From Bdellovibrionales bacterium (GTDB lineage: Bacteria > Bdellovibrionota > UBA1018 > CAIMNF01): DNA of 64,000 bases. Made by a program: the position numbers and the translations under genes. The notes below the pieces were generated by a model. The model was not told the DNA's origin. It was given only the letters and a program-made list of their open reading frames with translations, and did no database searches. The stretch spans positions 166,429-230,428 of the forward strand of contig CANNBJ010000005.1 of the NCBI GenBank assembly GCA_947502835.1. Reading direction: 5' to 3'. This document shows positions 37,404-46,775 of the stretch, piece by piece. Each line of letters starts with the position of its first letter. Position 1 is the first letter of the stretch.

Positions 37404-38846
37404 ATGGTTTCAGACTCTCCCCCCTCTCCCTCCATTGTGATTCTTGCAGCAGGCCTTGGAAAAAGAATGTTCTCCACGCTGCCCAAAGTCCTGATTCCGG
37501 TCTGCGGTCGTCCCATGCTGTTCCAGATTCTCGACCGGATCTCCGAAGTTTCCCCGAGGTCCAGGGTTGCAATGGTTGTAGGACATCAGAAAGATCTCGT
37601 GATCGAACGCATTCGGGAGCAGGGATATCCCTTTCCTGTGTCTTTTGTGGAGCAGGCCGAACAAAAAGGCACGGGCCATGCAGTCAAGTGTGCCATGGAT
37701 GCCGAGTGGGGCAAGGTTGCGGTGGATCGCAAGGAAACGGTTCTGGTCCTTCCGGGAGATCTCCCCCTCATGACGCCGGAACTTTTGAGGGAGATGCTCG
37801 AGCCCCTTAAGCGGGGGACCGCCATGAGGGTACTCACGGCAGTCCTGTCGGATCCCTTCGGATATGGAAGAATCGTCCGGAAGGGAAAAAAGGGCGGGCT
37901 CCTCCGCATCGTCGAGGAAAAAGATGCCACTCCCCGTGAAAAGCTCATTCAAGAGGTCGGAGTTTCCATTTACAGCTTCCAAGCGCAGTTTCTTGCGACG
38001 GGTGTTTCGCAATTGAAAAACCAGAATGCACAAAAAGAATATTATCTGACCGATCTTGTGGCCTCGGCGGTCTCGAAAAAAAGAACCATCGAAACCCGCA
38101 TTTGGGAGAGTCCGGAGGATGTGCGGGGGGTGAACAATCCTTTCGAGCTTTCCCTTGCGGCCGAAATCCTGAATGCCCGGGTGGTAAAGAAGCATGCCTT
38201 GAACGGGGTTCGCTTCATGGATTTGAAATCGTGCCGAATCGACCCGTTGGTCGAGATTGAACGTGATGTCATTGTCTATCCGGGAGTGGTGCTGGAAGGC
38301 CGGACGCGGATCGGCTCCGCCACCGTCGTCGGTCCCAATGTCCACTTGAAGAACATGACGATTGGTGCAGGCTGCGAAGTCAAGACCGGCACTGTTGGCG
38401 AGGATTCGAAGGTGGGGGATCAGGTGAAGCTCGGGCCCTATGCGCATCTTCGTCCGGGCAGTGAGGTGAAGAATGGCGCGAAAATCGGAAATTTCGTGGA
38501 GCTCAAGAAGTCCTCCATCGGAGAAGGGAGCTCCATTGCTCACCTCAGCTATGTCGGAGATGCAGAGGTGGGGGCCAGGGTCAATATCGGGTGCGGATTC
38601 GTCACCTGCAATTATGACGGACGTGAAATCAACGGCTCACGCAAGCATAAAACGGTGATCGAGGATGATGTTTTCGTGGGAAGTGATTGCCAGGCGGTGG
38701 CGCCCGTTACCCTGAAAAGGGGAAGTTTCATCGCCTCAGGTTCCACCATCACCGAAACGGTCGAGGCGGAGTCGCTCGCAATCGCCCGCGCGCGCCAGGT
38801 GAACAAACCGGGATACGCGAAAAAGCTGAAGCCCAAGGGATCGTGA
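37404..38846 (+). CDS. glmU: Bifunctional GlmU: GlcNAc-1-P uridyltransferase and glucosamine-1-P acetyltransferase
   Basis: A 480-residue protein from the ATG at 37404; a GTG 15 bases earlier is less likely. The N-terminal uridyltransferase has ILAAGLGKRM (a GKRM variant of GTRM) and VLPGDLPLM. The C-terminal half is a hexapeptide-repeat left-handed helix with FVELKKSSIGEGSSIAHLSYVGDAEVG and NYDGREINGSRKHKT. It makes UDP-GlcNAc for peptidoglycan and LPS in the cytoplasm. Confidence 0.95.
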   Translation: MVSDSPPSPSIVILAAGLGKRMFSTLPKVLIPVCGRPMLFQILDRISEVSPRSRVAMVVGHQKDLVIERIREQGYPFPVSFVEQAEQKGTGHAVKCAMDAEWGKVAVDRKETVLVLPGDLPLMTPELLREMLEPLKRGTAMRVLTAVLSDPFGYGRIVRKGKKGGLLRIVEEKDATPREKLIQEVGVSIYSFQAQFLATGVSQLKNQNAQKEYYLTDLVASAVSKKRTIETRIWESPEDVRGVNNPFELSLAAEILNARVVKKHALNGVRFMDLKSCRIDPLVEIERDVIVYPGVVLEGRTRIGSATVVGPNVHLKNMTIGAGCEVKTGTVGEDSKVGDQVKLGPYAHLRPGSEVKNGAKIGNFVELKKSSIGEGSSIAHLSYVGDAEVGARVNIGCGFVTCNYDGREINGSRKHKTVIEDDVFVGSDCQAVAPVTLKRGSFIASGSTITETVEAESLAIARARQVNKPGYAKKLKPKGS

Positions 38847-38855
38847 CAGGAGCTT

Positions 38856-40976
38856 ATGGAGCGGGAACTCGATTTTGATTTCAGTTTCGACCTTGAGGCG
38901 ATTGAACCCGAGCCGCGCTCACCGGGATCCGAACGATCCGTGCCGGATTTCGTGGATTCCCTGAACGCGCCCCAGAGGGAGGCGACTCTCCATACCGAGG
39001 GGCCGCTTCTCGTTCTCGCCGGAGCAGGTTCCGGAAAAACAAAGATGCTCACCAGTCGGATCGCCTATCTCATCTCGAGCATGGGAGTCAGGCCATGGCA
39101 AATCCTTGCGGTGACCTTCACCAACAAGGCAGCAGGTGAGATGAGGGATCGTGTGTATGGAATCCTTGCAAAACAGGGAATCCAACGTCACGAAGTGCAG
39201 GGACCGCTGGATATCGGAACCTTTCATGCCATTTGCGCGCGCATTCTCCGGCGCGAGGCTGATCGCCTTCCATTCACCCAGCCCTTTGTGATTTTTGATG
39301 ACAGTGACCAGCTTTCCCTCCTGAAGTCCATCGTGCGCAATCTCGGGATCGACGAGAAGATTCACTCACCGAAGAGCTTTCAATATGCGATCAATCGCTT
39401 CAAGTGCGACGCGATCGATTTCGACAATCCGCTTGCCAAAACCGGGCGGGGGATCGACCGGAAGCTGCCCGAGGTCTGGGCTGCCTACAACAAGGCCATG
39501 ATTGAAAACAATGCGCTCGATTTCGGAGAAATGATCACCGCGACCTATCGGCTGTTGCGCGACCATCCTGATGTGCGTGAAAAGTACCAGAGGCGCTATC
39601 GGTACATTCACGTGGACGAGTATCAGGACACCAACCGTGCGCAGTACCTGCTTCTTTCCCTGCTTGCCAGTCCCTCTCTTGGAGGTCATGGAAACATCTG
39701 CGTGGTCGGGGACGAGGATCAGTCGATCTACGGGTGGCGGGGTGCGGATATCAAGAACATTCTCGATTTCGAGAGGGAGTATCCCGGGGCTCACGTTGTG
39801 AAACTCGAGCAGAACTACCGATCCACCCAAGTCATCGTCGAGGCCGCCTCGAAGTTGATTGCGCACAATTCCCAGCGAAAGAACAAGACGCTTTTCAGCG
39901 AGCAGGAGGTGGGCGATCCGATTGTGCGGGTTCAGTGCCCGGATGATCGTTTCGAAGCCGAGATCGTCGTGAAGGAAATCAAGCGACTCACCCAGGAGCA
40001 CCCCGAGCTGGCCCTGAATGAATTCGCAGTGTTTTATCGAACCCACGCGCAATCCCGCTTGGTCGAGGAATACCTGAGACAAGCGAAGCTTCCGTACAAG
40101 GTTGTGGGGGGGCTTCGGTTCTTTGATCGAAAGGAAATCAAGGATGTGATGGCCTATCTCAGGCTCGTCTACAATCATTCGGATTCGATCTCGTTCAAAC
40201 GGATCATCAATGTCCCTGCCCGCGGAATCGGCAAGACCACGCTCGACAAGCTTGAGTCTGCTTGGGGGCAGGAGGGTTCGCTTTGGAGTTTCTTTTCAAA
40301 GGAGCTTCAGGGAGGTGCCCTGTTCTCAGGCAAGACGCTCAAGAAGCTCCAGGATTTCAAGAAAATGGTCGAACGCTGGATCGATGCCCAGCCCGGAATG
40401 CTCGTATCCGAGCTCTATCACCGGATGCTCGATGACACGCGCTACGTTGAGGAACTGAAACAAGAGGGCTCTGACGAATCGCTCGAGCGAATCGACAACT
40501 TGGAAGAGTTCAATTCAGTGGTTCTCGAATTCGAAGAGCGGGAACTCGAGGGTCTCAGCAAGGAAGAGATTGAACGTCGCAAGCCCCTTCTGCTGGGGCG
40601 GTTCCTTGAGCAAACCACTCTTGCAGAGGCTCCGGATACAGACGGGGTATCCGCGAGTGTGCAACTCATGACCTTCCATGCATGCAAGGGCCTTGAATTC
40701 CCTGTGGTGTTCATGCTCGGGGTCGAGGAGGGGCTGTTTCCCTCGGTTCACGGGGAAGACACCGAGAAAGAGGCCTTGGAACTCGAAGAGGAAAGACGGC
40801 TTTGCTATGTGGGGATGACCCGAGCCCGGGAGCGCTTGTACATGTGCCATGCATCCTTCCGAAGGGTGTGGGGCGATCTTCTTTATCAATATCCTGCCAG
40901 ATTTTTTGATGAGATCCCGGGGCAGTATGTGGAAGTTCGCGATTACTCAAAGGCGGATTCCCGGTTCCGGGAATGA
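38856..40976 (+). CDS. uvrD: UvrD/PcrA-type ATP-dependent DNA helicase
   Basis: A 706-residue superfamily-1 helicase. Walker A is VLAGAGSGKTKML (about 69), motif II is HVDEYQDTN, motif III is VGDEDQSIYGWRGA and motif VI is RRLCYVGMTRARERLYM. An acidic N-terminal extension of about 35 residues precedes the core. It acts in excision or mismatch repair and replication-fork maintenance. It follows glmU after 9 bases, with AGGAG overlapping the gap. Confidence 0.93.
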   Translation: MERELDFDFSFDLEAIEPEPRSPGSERSVPDFVDSLNAPQREATLHTEGPLLVLAGAGSGKTKMLTSRIAYLISSMGVRPWQILAVTFTNKAAGEMRDRVYGILAKQGIQRHEVQGPLDIGTFHAICARILRREADRLPFTQPFVIFDDSDQLSLLKSIVRNLGIDEKIHSPKSFQYAINRFKCDAIDFDNPLAKTGRGIDRKLPEVWAAYNKAMIENNALDFGEMITATYRLLRDHPDVREKYQRRYRYIHVDEYQDTNRAQYLLLSLLASPSLGGHGNICVVGDEDQSIYGWRGADIKNILDFEREYPGAHVVKLEQNYRSTQVIVEAASKLIAHNSQRKNKTLFSEQEVGDPIVRVQCPDDRFEAEIVVKEIKRLTQEHPELALNEFAVFYRTHAQSRLVEEYLRQAKLPYKVVGGLRFFDRKEIKDVMAYLRLVYNHSDSISFKRIINVPARGIGKTTLDKLESAWGQEGSLWSFFSKELQGGALFSGKTLKKLQDFKKMVERWIDAQPGMLVSELYHRMLDDTRYVEELKQEGSDESLERIDNLEEFNSVVLEFEERELEGLSKEEIERRKPLLLGRFLEQTTLAEAPDTDGVSASVQLMTFHACKGLEFPVVFMLGVEEGLFPSVHGEDTEKEALELEEERRLCYVGMTRARERLYMCHASFRRVWGDLLYQYPARFFDEIPGQYVEVRDYSKADSRFRE

Positions 40977-40999
40977 GTGGCGCCGGGGCGGAAGCAGAT

Positions 41000-42046
41000 T
41001 CAGAACGGTTTCCCCGCTGGATCGAACCGCAGGACCCGGCTTGAATTGTACTCGGTGACATACACATTGCCCTTTGGGTCGAGCCGGATCACTCGGGGAA
41101 CATTCAATCCTCGAAGAAAATCCTCACAGGACAGCGAGTTCCTCGCGAGCGAGCACTTCAGGATTCGATTTCCAAAATAATCCGAGACAAAGAGAGCAGA
41201 GCCCGAGGCGATTCCCACAGCCATGGTTCGTCCGTCCGGGAAGGAGTGGCTTCTGCAGTTGCTGACGCTTTCCGTGCACACCTGAAGAGATGTTGCGTTT
41301 GCCACATACACAGATCCCTCCGGCGAAACAGCCACGTCGAATCCACTCAATGCCTTGTGGAGTGTGCATGCGGTTTTGGTTTCAGAGGTTCCGGTCTGGC
41401 AGACCGCTCCGGTTCCTTCTTCTCCTGTGATGTAGAGTCGGGTGCCGTTCGCGTTTGATGCGATTGCATACGGGGAAAATTCCAAGGAGGTCACCTGCCA
41501 CTCAATCGTCTTCGCGGAGGGAGCGGAGACCTGGAGATGGAGGGATCTTGCATCATGATCGACGTAGGCGATGCGCGAGTCCGGAAGGATCGCGACACCG
41601 ATCGCACTCGGCCGGGCGGGGGAGAGCCCGGCGGGAGTCCGCGAGATTTGCGTCAAGGTTGAACAGTGGCCATTGGCATTCATGCAAAGGACAAGAGGAC
41701 CCTGATAGGAGGCAATCGCAACATTGCGATTTGCATCCACCGAGAGGCCGAAGGGGCGTCCCGGTTGGAAGAGCGGGTTTCCGTGCGAATCTCTTTCGAT
41801 GGGAAACTTGAGCGCTTGCGATTCCAAGGCGGGTTCCACGTCAGAGCCGCCGGATTCGTTGGCAGGATCCAGATCATCGGTGGGGGACGGAATGGTGTTC
41901 GTGTGCAAGACGGGGGAGGGAGAGGGAGCGACAGTGCGACCGCAATTCTGAAAGACGGTGAAGATTCCCAAAACCACCACCAGAGTCTGAAACAATGGAG
42001 CGTTTCTTCGAGAGTGAACCCAAATTTTCAATACTTTCCTTTTCAT
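41000..42046 (-). CDS. Lipoprotein with beta-propeller (NHL-like) repeats
   Basis: A 348-residue protein. A basic N-terminus and a hydrophobic stretch end in TVFQNCGRTV, with a cysteine at about 35 as a lipobox. A Pro/Ser/Asp-rich linker follows, then six or so repeated blades such as VAIASYQGPLVLCMNANG, VYVANATSLQVCTES, LFVSDYFGNRILKCS and VYVTEYNSSRVLRFDP. This is an NHL-like propeller, often used for binding. The FQNC lipobox is frequent in Bdellovibrionota lipoproteins (from memory). Confidence 0.65.
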   Translation of the reverse strand: MKRKVLKIWVHSRRNAPLFQTLVVVLGIFTVFQNCGRTVAPSPSPVLHTNTIPSPTDDLDPANESGGSDVEPALESQALKFPIERDSHGNPLFQPGRPFGLSVDANRNVAIASYQGPLVLCMNANGHCSTLTQISRTPAGLSPARPSAIGVAILPDSRIAYVDHDARSLHLQVSAPSAKTIEWQVTSLEFSPYAIASNANGTRLYITGEEGTGAVCQTGTSETKTACTLHKALSGFDVAVSPEGSVYVANATSLQVCTESVSNCRSHSFPDGRTMAVGIASGSALFVSDYFGNRILKCSLARNSLSCEDFLRGLNVPRVIRLDPKGNVYVTEYNSSRVLRFDPAGKPF

Positions 42047-42096
42047 CCAAAGCCTTCCCTTCCGAGCCTATCGGCAGCGCAGGATAAAACTTGAGC

Positions 42097-42978
42097 TTAA
42101 AGGTCGGATTGGAGGATTTTGCGAAGTTTTTCTGCCAGTTCCTCGAGTTCCTTGTGTTCGTCGGACTTTCGGAGAACGAGTCTTTGCTCGGAGCTCTCGG
42201 AGAGGCCATTCACGAACTTCCTGAAGGCATGGATCGGGCCTGCGATCCGGTGGGAGAATACGATCGACAGGAAAAAAGTCACAGACAGGAAAAGCAAAAG
42301 GAGGGGTGAGATTCCGATCAAATACGCAAGCCCCGCATCACGGGTGTCTTGATGAAGCACGTGAGTGAGAAAGGTGAATGAGAATATGGTCAGAACCAGA
42401 AATGCAAAGAAGACGATCGACGTCGTGAAGATTGCAATCCGCAATTGAAGGCCCCGATTGATGAGAAGTGTTTTCCGGCTTGAGTCCGGGTGCCAGATGA
42501 GATCCCGGTCGCGGATCAGGGAGAAGACGGTAAGCGAGGTCGCAATCCACATCATGCCATCCGCAAGATTGAAATAGACGAGATCTGCACCCATCCGAAG
42601 GCAGATGAAATCAATCGCACCCCCGAGAAGGGTTCGGTCAATGGAGTTTCCGGCGATGGAAGCAAGAAGAAGGGTCAGCGAAAAACGAAGCATCTTCAAA
42701 GGATTGCTGAGCAGGTTTTGAATGATGAAGTAGGCGAAGGCCAAGAGAGCAAAAAGAGAAGTCGTGAATACCACTCGCGCCATGACCGATACATCGCTCA
42801 GGGTCTGGAAAATGAATCCTGGATTCCGGTGGGCCTCGAAAAACACAAAAGAGGGAAGAGATGAATTCAATATGGAGAGGGATTCGACCGAGTGCTTTGA
42901 GACCTGATCCAGTGTGATACAGCCGAAAAAAATGGCAATTTTCAGGATGAATTCGCGGTTGATTCTCATTCCAGACAA
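42097..42978 (-). CDS. lspA: Signal peptidase II (LspA) fused to a HAMP-like segment
   Basis: A 293-residue protein. The first 160 residues match signal peptidase II: LDQVSKHSVE, HRNPGFIFQ, the catalytic Asp in SIAGNSIDRTLLGGAIDF and the second in YFNLADGMMW. The C-terminal 110 residues add two more hydrophobic helices (about 175-200 and 205-235) and a HAMP-like stretch, SHRIAGPIHAFRKFVNGLSE, with a coiled tail. The catalytic pair is kept, so it could still cleave prolipoproteins. It is not adjacent to ileS. Fusion to HAMP is unusual. Confidence 0.75.
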   Translation of the reverse strand: MSGMRINREFILKIAIFFGCITLDQVSKHSVESLSILNSSLPSFVFFEAHRNPGFIFQTLSDVSVMARVVFTTSLFALLAFAYFIIQNLLSNPLKMLRFSLTLLLASIAGNSIDRTLLGGAIDFICLRMGADLVYFNLADGMMWIATSLTVFSLIRDRDLIWHPDSSRKTLLINRGLQLRIAIFTTSIVFFAFLVLTIFSFTFLTHVLHQDTRDAGLAYLIGISPLLLLFLSVTFFLSIVFSHRIAGPIHAFRKFVNGLSESSEQRLVLRKSDEHKELEELAEKLRKILQSDL

Positions 42979-43045
42979 AACAATTTTTTCTTTTCGCGGG
43001 CCACATCGCAGCCGGGAAAGCCCTTTGAACTAGGATCTATCGGGA

Positions 43046-43062
43046 TTGACCTTCAAAGTCAA
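43046..43062. promoter_or_regulatory. 17-bp palindrome, possible operator
   Basis: TTGACCTTCAAAGTCAA has 8-base arms with one mismatch around a central C. It lies 68-84 bases upstream of the lspA-HAMP start and just after the pseudopilin gene. No regulator is known for it; it may be chance. Confidence 0.2.
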
Positions 43063-43069
43063 CCAAGCG

Positions 43070-43900
43070 CTATGGAGCCGCGCTCAAATCCAAGGGGTGA
43101 GCTGCGGTTCCCAGGAGCAAAAGAGTGTGAGGCTGATCAACGGTCACAAGATAAGGTCCATAAGTCACACTCGCCGCGGTTTTCGTCGGGAGAAAGAGTG
43201 TGACGGACCGAATCCCCGGCGGAACCTTCTCGAAGAGAAATGCCCCCGCATCGGAGGACTCGATGGTGTAGGACTTGGTGCCGACGTCTCCCGTTGCCGG
43301 ATCCGGAAGGTTGAGCTCCACCTCAAGGGATCCGCTCCAGGGGTTTCCCTGATCGAGGATCAGGCCATGGAGATTGTATTTCTGTCGGAGAAGAGGAATG
43401 GTGAGTGTGATGTCGGAATTCAATCCAAACCCCCCGGCCGCCTGATCCGCTCCATAGCTTGTGAGAGTGGCAGGATCCGAATCCGGATCGTAGACATAGG
43501 AGTTTCCCCACGCATCCTTGGAGTAATCCACTCCCCCCGCGCCTTGATCGAACAGGTAGGGTCCATTCCATCCGGTTCCCATGCGAAATTCAGGAGTGAT
43601 CTTCCACGCATTCAGGTCGTTTGGTTGTTGCCAAAGTGCGCTCAGCCCGTGCGCCGTGGTCGGGATGGATCCAAGATCGCCAAGGTATCCAAAGGAAACC
43701 TTGGTGGAACTCGAAAGTTTCTCACCGAGCAGGGCACCCCTGATTGTCATCATTTGGGCCAGAGTGCGGTCGTATTTGGCCTGATCGAGCGAGTCCCCGA
43801 TCGGAACCAGCGAAAGAGTCGCGAGGATTCCAATCAAACCCACCACCATCAACGTCTCAATCAGGGTAAATCCGCGGCTTCCACGCATCAATGCCAGCAT
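43070..43900 (-). CDS. Long pseudopilin with extra C-terminal beta domain
   Basis: About 276 residues from the ATG at 43900; the ATG at 43888 is possible. The prepilin signal is RGFTLIETLMVVGLIGILA with Glu at position 5 after cleavage. A GspG-like domain follows (GWNGPYLF, DAWGNSYVYDP). A C-terminal domain of about 95 residues (LHGLILDQGNPWSG, GAFLFEKVPPGIRSVTLFLP) resembles carboxypeptidase-regulatory/Ig-like beta folds. The protein at 55952 is its paralogue. It is divergent from the MshN-like gene. Confidence 0.78.
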   Translation of the reverse strand: MLALMRGSRGFTLIETLMVVGLIGILATLSLVPIGDSLDQAKYDRTLAQMMTIRGALLGEKLSSSTKVSFGYLGDLGSIPTTAHGLSALWQQPNDLNAWKITPEFRMGTGWNGPYLFDQGAGGVDYSKDAWGNSYVYDPDSDPATLTSYGADQAAGGFGLNSDITLTIPLLRQKYNLHGLILDQGNPWSGSLEVELNLPDPATGDVGTKSYTIESSDAGAFLFEKVPPGIRSVTLFLPTKTAASVTYGPYLVTVDQPHTLLLLGTAAHPLDLSAAP

Positions 43901-43983
43901 ACCAGACCTGTGGCGGGTGTGACACATGGTCAAAAGAGCTCAAGATTCTGACGCGAGCGCCGAAAAGCTATCAGGGAAGGCGC

Positions 43984-44895
43984 ATGAGCAAGGTTCTGAA
44001 ACAGCTTTTCAAAGACGAGTGGGAGAGTTCGGGGAAGAAGTCCTCGCACTTGCGCCTCGTTCCGCCTCCACCCCCTCCCCCGGATTTTGGCCGTCTTCAC
44101 CTCAAACCCGTGAAAATGCCGAAGGTCAAGAAGACCAGGCTTTATGTTTTGTTCAGTGTTTTTTTATGCGTTTCCGCCTATTCGTACTGGCTGATTACCG
44201 AGGGAAGACGTCTGGATCGGGCGGTGACTTATCAGAGGAAGGTGATTCCAAAGCGTTCCGTGATCCAAGGGGTGAGGCCCGCACGCACCGAGCCCATGGT
44301 CGAAATGGACGAGGAGAAGGAGATCTCCGAGGCTTCGCTCAAATTGAATCGCGAGGGAATGGAGCTTTTCAAGAATCAAAAATTCGCCGAGGCTGCCACG
44401 CTGTTTGCCCGCTCTGCAGAGATCGACCCCCTGAACCCTCTCTCGCTCATCAATCTCGGGATGGCAAAGGCGCGATCAAGAGAGCTGAAGGAAGCAAAAG
44501 AGATTCTCACCAAGGCCGGAAAACTCCTTGGTTCCGCCTCTCCCCTTGCCGGCTCCCCGAAGCTCGAGGTCGTGTACAACAACATCGGCTCAATCGATCT
44601 TGAGGAGAAGAGTTTTGGACCCGCGATCCTGTATTTTCAGAAAGCGATTCAGCTCAATCCCGAGTATATCGATGCACGTCTCAACCTTGCCAAGGCACTG
44701 GAGCTCGCGGGGCGTCCCGTCGACGCAGCCCGGGAGTACCAGGAGTTTATCGACAATGGCCGTTTGAATCCGGCCTTGAAGCCGGCAATTCAGAAACGCC
44801 TCGCGAAACTGAATGCATTCTTGGGTTACCTCAAGGAGGAAGAGGCGGCGATCAAGGCCGAAAAGGAACTTCTTGAGACTGACGATCTGGAGTGA
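43984..44895 (+). CDS. MshN-like membrane TPR protein of the pilus system
   Basis: A 303-residue protein. A cytoplasmic tail with a run of seven prolines (about 27-33) precedes one membrane helix (about 49-71). The periplasmic part (about 110-280) consists of TPR repeats. This one-helix-plus-TPR layout matches MshN of MSHA pili. The polyproline run suggests a need for elongation factor P. It converges with the MshE/PilB gene. Confidence 0.7.
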   Translation: MSKVLKQLFKDEWESSGKKSSHLRLVPPPPPPPDFGRLHLKPVKMPKVKKTRLYVLFSVFLCVSAYSYWLITEGRRLDRAVTYQRKVIPKRSVIQGVRPARTEPMVEMDEEKEISEASLKLNREGMELFKNQKFAEAATLFARSAEIDPLNPLSLINLGMAKARSRELKEAKEILTKAGKLLGSASPLAGSPKLEVVYNNIGSIDLEEKSFGPAILYFQKAIQLNPEYIDARLNLAKALELAGRPVDAAREYQEFIDNGRLNPALKPAIQKRLAKLNAFLGYLKEEEAAIKAEKELLETDDLE

Positions 44896-44913
44896 TCCGG
44901 GACCTCCCGGAAT

Positions 44914-46662
44914 CTAGAGGGTTGCCTTCAGGACCTCTTCAATTGAAGTGATTCCCGCAACAATCTTTGCAACCCCGTCCTGACGCATACTGATGAATCC
45001 GTTTTCCATGAGATGCTGGAGAATCTCGCTCTCCGGCTTTCTTTCAATGAATGCGCGGCGTACAACATCATCGACGCGCATCAACTCAAAAAGAGCGATC
45101 CGGTTTTGATATCCGGAATGAAGGCATTTTTCACACCCGACAGGTTCGTAAACTGGTGTCCCGGCCTTCAGGAAGCGGGTTCCGAGGATCTTCGCATCGG
45201 CTTCCGAGAGAGGCACCCGCTTTCGACAGTGCACGCACAGGACACGCACAAGTCGTTGCGCAAGAATCGCACTCAAGCCGGACGCAAGCAGAAAGGGTTC
45301 CACGCCCATGTCCATCAAGCGGGTGGGTGTGCTGACTGCATCATTCGTATGGATCGTGCTCAGGACCAGGTGACCGGTCAGGGCGGCGCGAATCGCAAGA
45401 TCGGCAGTCTCCTGGTCCCTGACTTCCCCGATCATCACAATGTCCGGATCTTGTCGCAGGATGTTCCGGAGAAGTCCGGCAAAGGAAAGGCCAGCCTTTT
45501 CGTTCACCTGAACTTGGTTGATTACGTCGAATTTGAACTCGATCGGATCCTCCACAGTGATGATATTCTTTTCGATCGCATTGATCTGATTGAGCATCGA
45601 GTACAGGGTGGTTGTCTTTCCGCTTCCCGTGGGACCTGTGATGAAAATGATTCCGTGCGGACGTTGCAGAAGAGTCTGCACTTCCCCTTCGATTTCCGGA
45701 CTCATCCCGATCTGGGAAAGATTTCCCTTCATTTTCTCCTTGTCGAGAAGACGAAGTACCAGTTTCTCCCCGTAGGCTGTCGGCAAGGTCGAAACCCGGA
45801 TGTCAACGGGCCTCGTACCCCCGGAATGGTGGAATCCGCCATCTTGGGGTTGCCTTCGCTCGGAAATGTCGAGATTGGAGAGCACCTTGATCCGTGATGC
45901 GACGCTTTGATGCAACTCGGGCGGGTAGGAGTACAGCTCGTGGAGGATCCCGTCGATCCTCCCGCGAACGCGAACCTTCTCCTCCGCGGGATCAATGTGG
46001 ATGTCGCTTGCACGATCCATCAAGGCGCGGCCGATGAACTTGTTCACGAGGGATTCGATCGAGGGGGCCGAATCCTTATAGGGTCCGACAACCGCAGTCA
46101 GGCTCAGAGATGTTTTTTTGCGGGATTGCTTCTTGGAGAGATGTTTTACGATCTTGTCCACCGAATGCTCGTCGTTGTAGATCCGGCCCACTGCATTCTC
46201 GATTTGCGATTTCGGACTGATTCTCAGCTCGATTTGACCCGGAAGAATGCTCTTCAGGTTCTCGAGTTTCAAGAATTGGATCGGATCATGGGAGGTGAGG
46301 GTCATCACTCCGTCCTCGAAACTCACGGGTAGAAGTGAAAAGTTCCTCGCCATGCGTTCCGGAAGATGCCTTGAAAGATCGGAGTCCAAAGGGACTCCCT
46401 CGAGATTCAGGTAGGGGATTTCGTATTGGGCTGAAAGAGCCTGTGCAACTTGGTCCTCCGAGAGCAGCCCCTCGGCCAGGAGAAGGTCCCCAAGGCGCAT
46501 TCGTTTTTCAGCACTTCTTTCCAGGGCAGAGTCAATCTGTTCCTGATTCAGGAACTTCAAATCGTGCAAGACTTCACCGAATTTTCGGTGGGTGCTGAGT
46601 GAGAATGATTTTTTCTCTGCGGGACTCCCCATGTTGGAAGTATCGGAATTCATCGGGAACAT
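44914..46662 (-). CDS. Type IV pilus/type II secretion assembly ATPase (MshE/PilB/GspE)
   Basis: A 582-residue ATPase. The N-terminal MshEN-type domain (about 20-160) is present. The C-terminal motor has Walker A GPTGSGKTTTLYSML, the Asp box, Walker B RQDPDIVMIGEVRD and LVLSTIHTNDAVSTPTRL, and the CxxC pairs CVHCRKRV and CEKCLHSG of the zinc-binding region. It powers pilus assembly on the cytoplasmic side. No retraction ATPase (PilT) is in the window. It diverges from the pilin at 46838. Confidence 0.93.
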   Translation of the reverse strand: MFPMNSDTSNMGSPAEKKSFSLSTHRKFGEVLHDLKFLNQEQIDSALERSAEKRMRLGDLLLAEGLLSEDQVAQALSAQYEIPYLNLEGVPLDSDLSRHLPERMARNFSLLPVSFEDGVMTLTSHDPIQFLKLENLKSILPGQIELRISPKSQIENAVGRIYNDEHSVDKIVKHLSKKQSRKKTSLSLTAVVGPYKDSAPSIESLVNKFIGRALMDRASDIHIDPAEEKVRVRGRIDGILHELYSYPPELHQSVASRIKVLSNLDISERRQPQDGGFHHSGGTRPVDIRVSTLPTAYGEKLVLRLLDKEKMKGNLSQIGMSPEIEGEVQTLLQRPHGIIFITGPTGSGKTTTLYSMLNQINAIEKNIITVEDPIEFKFDVINQVQVNEKAGLSFAGLLRNILRQDPDIVMIGEVRDQETADLAIRAALTGHLVLSTIHTNDAVSTPTRLMDMGVEPFLLASGLSAILAQRLVRVLCVHCRKRVPLSEADAKILGTRFLKAGTPVYEPVGCEKCLHSGYQNRIALFELMRVDDVVRRAFIERKPESEILQHLMENGFISMRQDGVAKIVAGITSIEEVLKATL

Positions 46663-46775
46663 CTTGATTTTCTCTTTTCAGGAAACCGTCCGGTTTTTGA
46701 CGCGCGAGCCGATCTTGACGCATACAAATTACATTTTTTGACCTTTTTGCACTTTTAATGGCTGTAATTTTCAAA

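Noticed and set aside
37410-38543. Minus-strand open frame (377 codons) opposite glmU
   Set aside because: The plus strand encodes unmistakable GlmU. The antisense frame is a side effect of codon use.
45013-45897. Plus-strand open frame (294 codons) opposite the MshE/PilB ATPase
   Set aside because: Antisense to a conserved ATPase. No ribosome binding site or recognisable motif.
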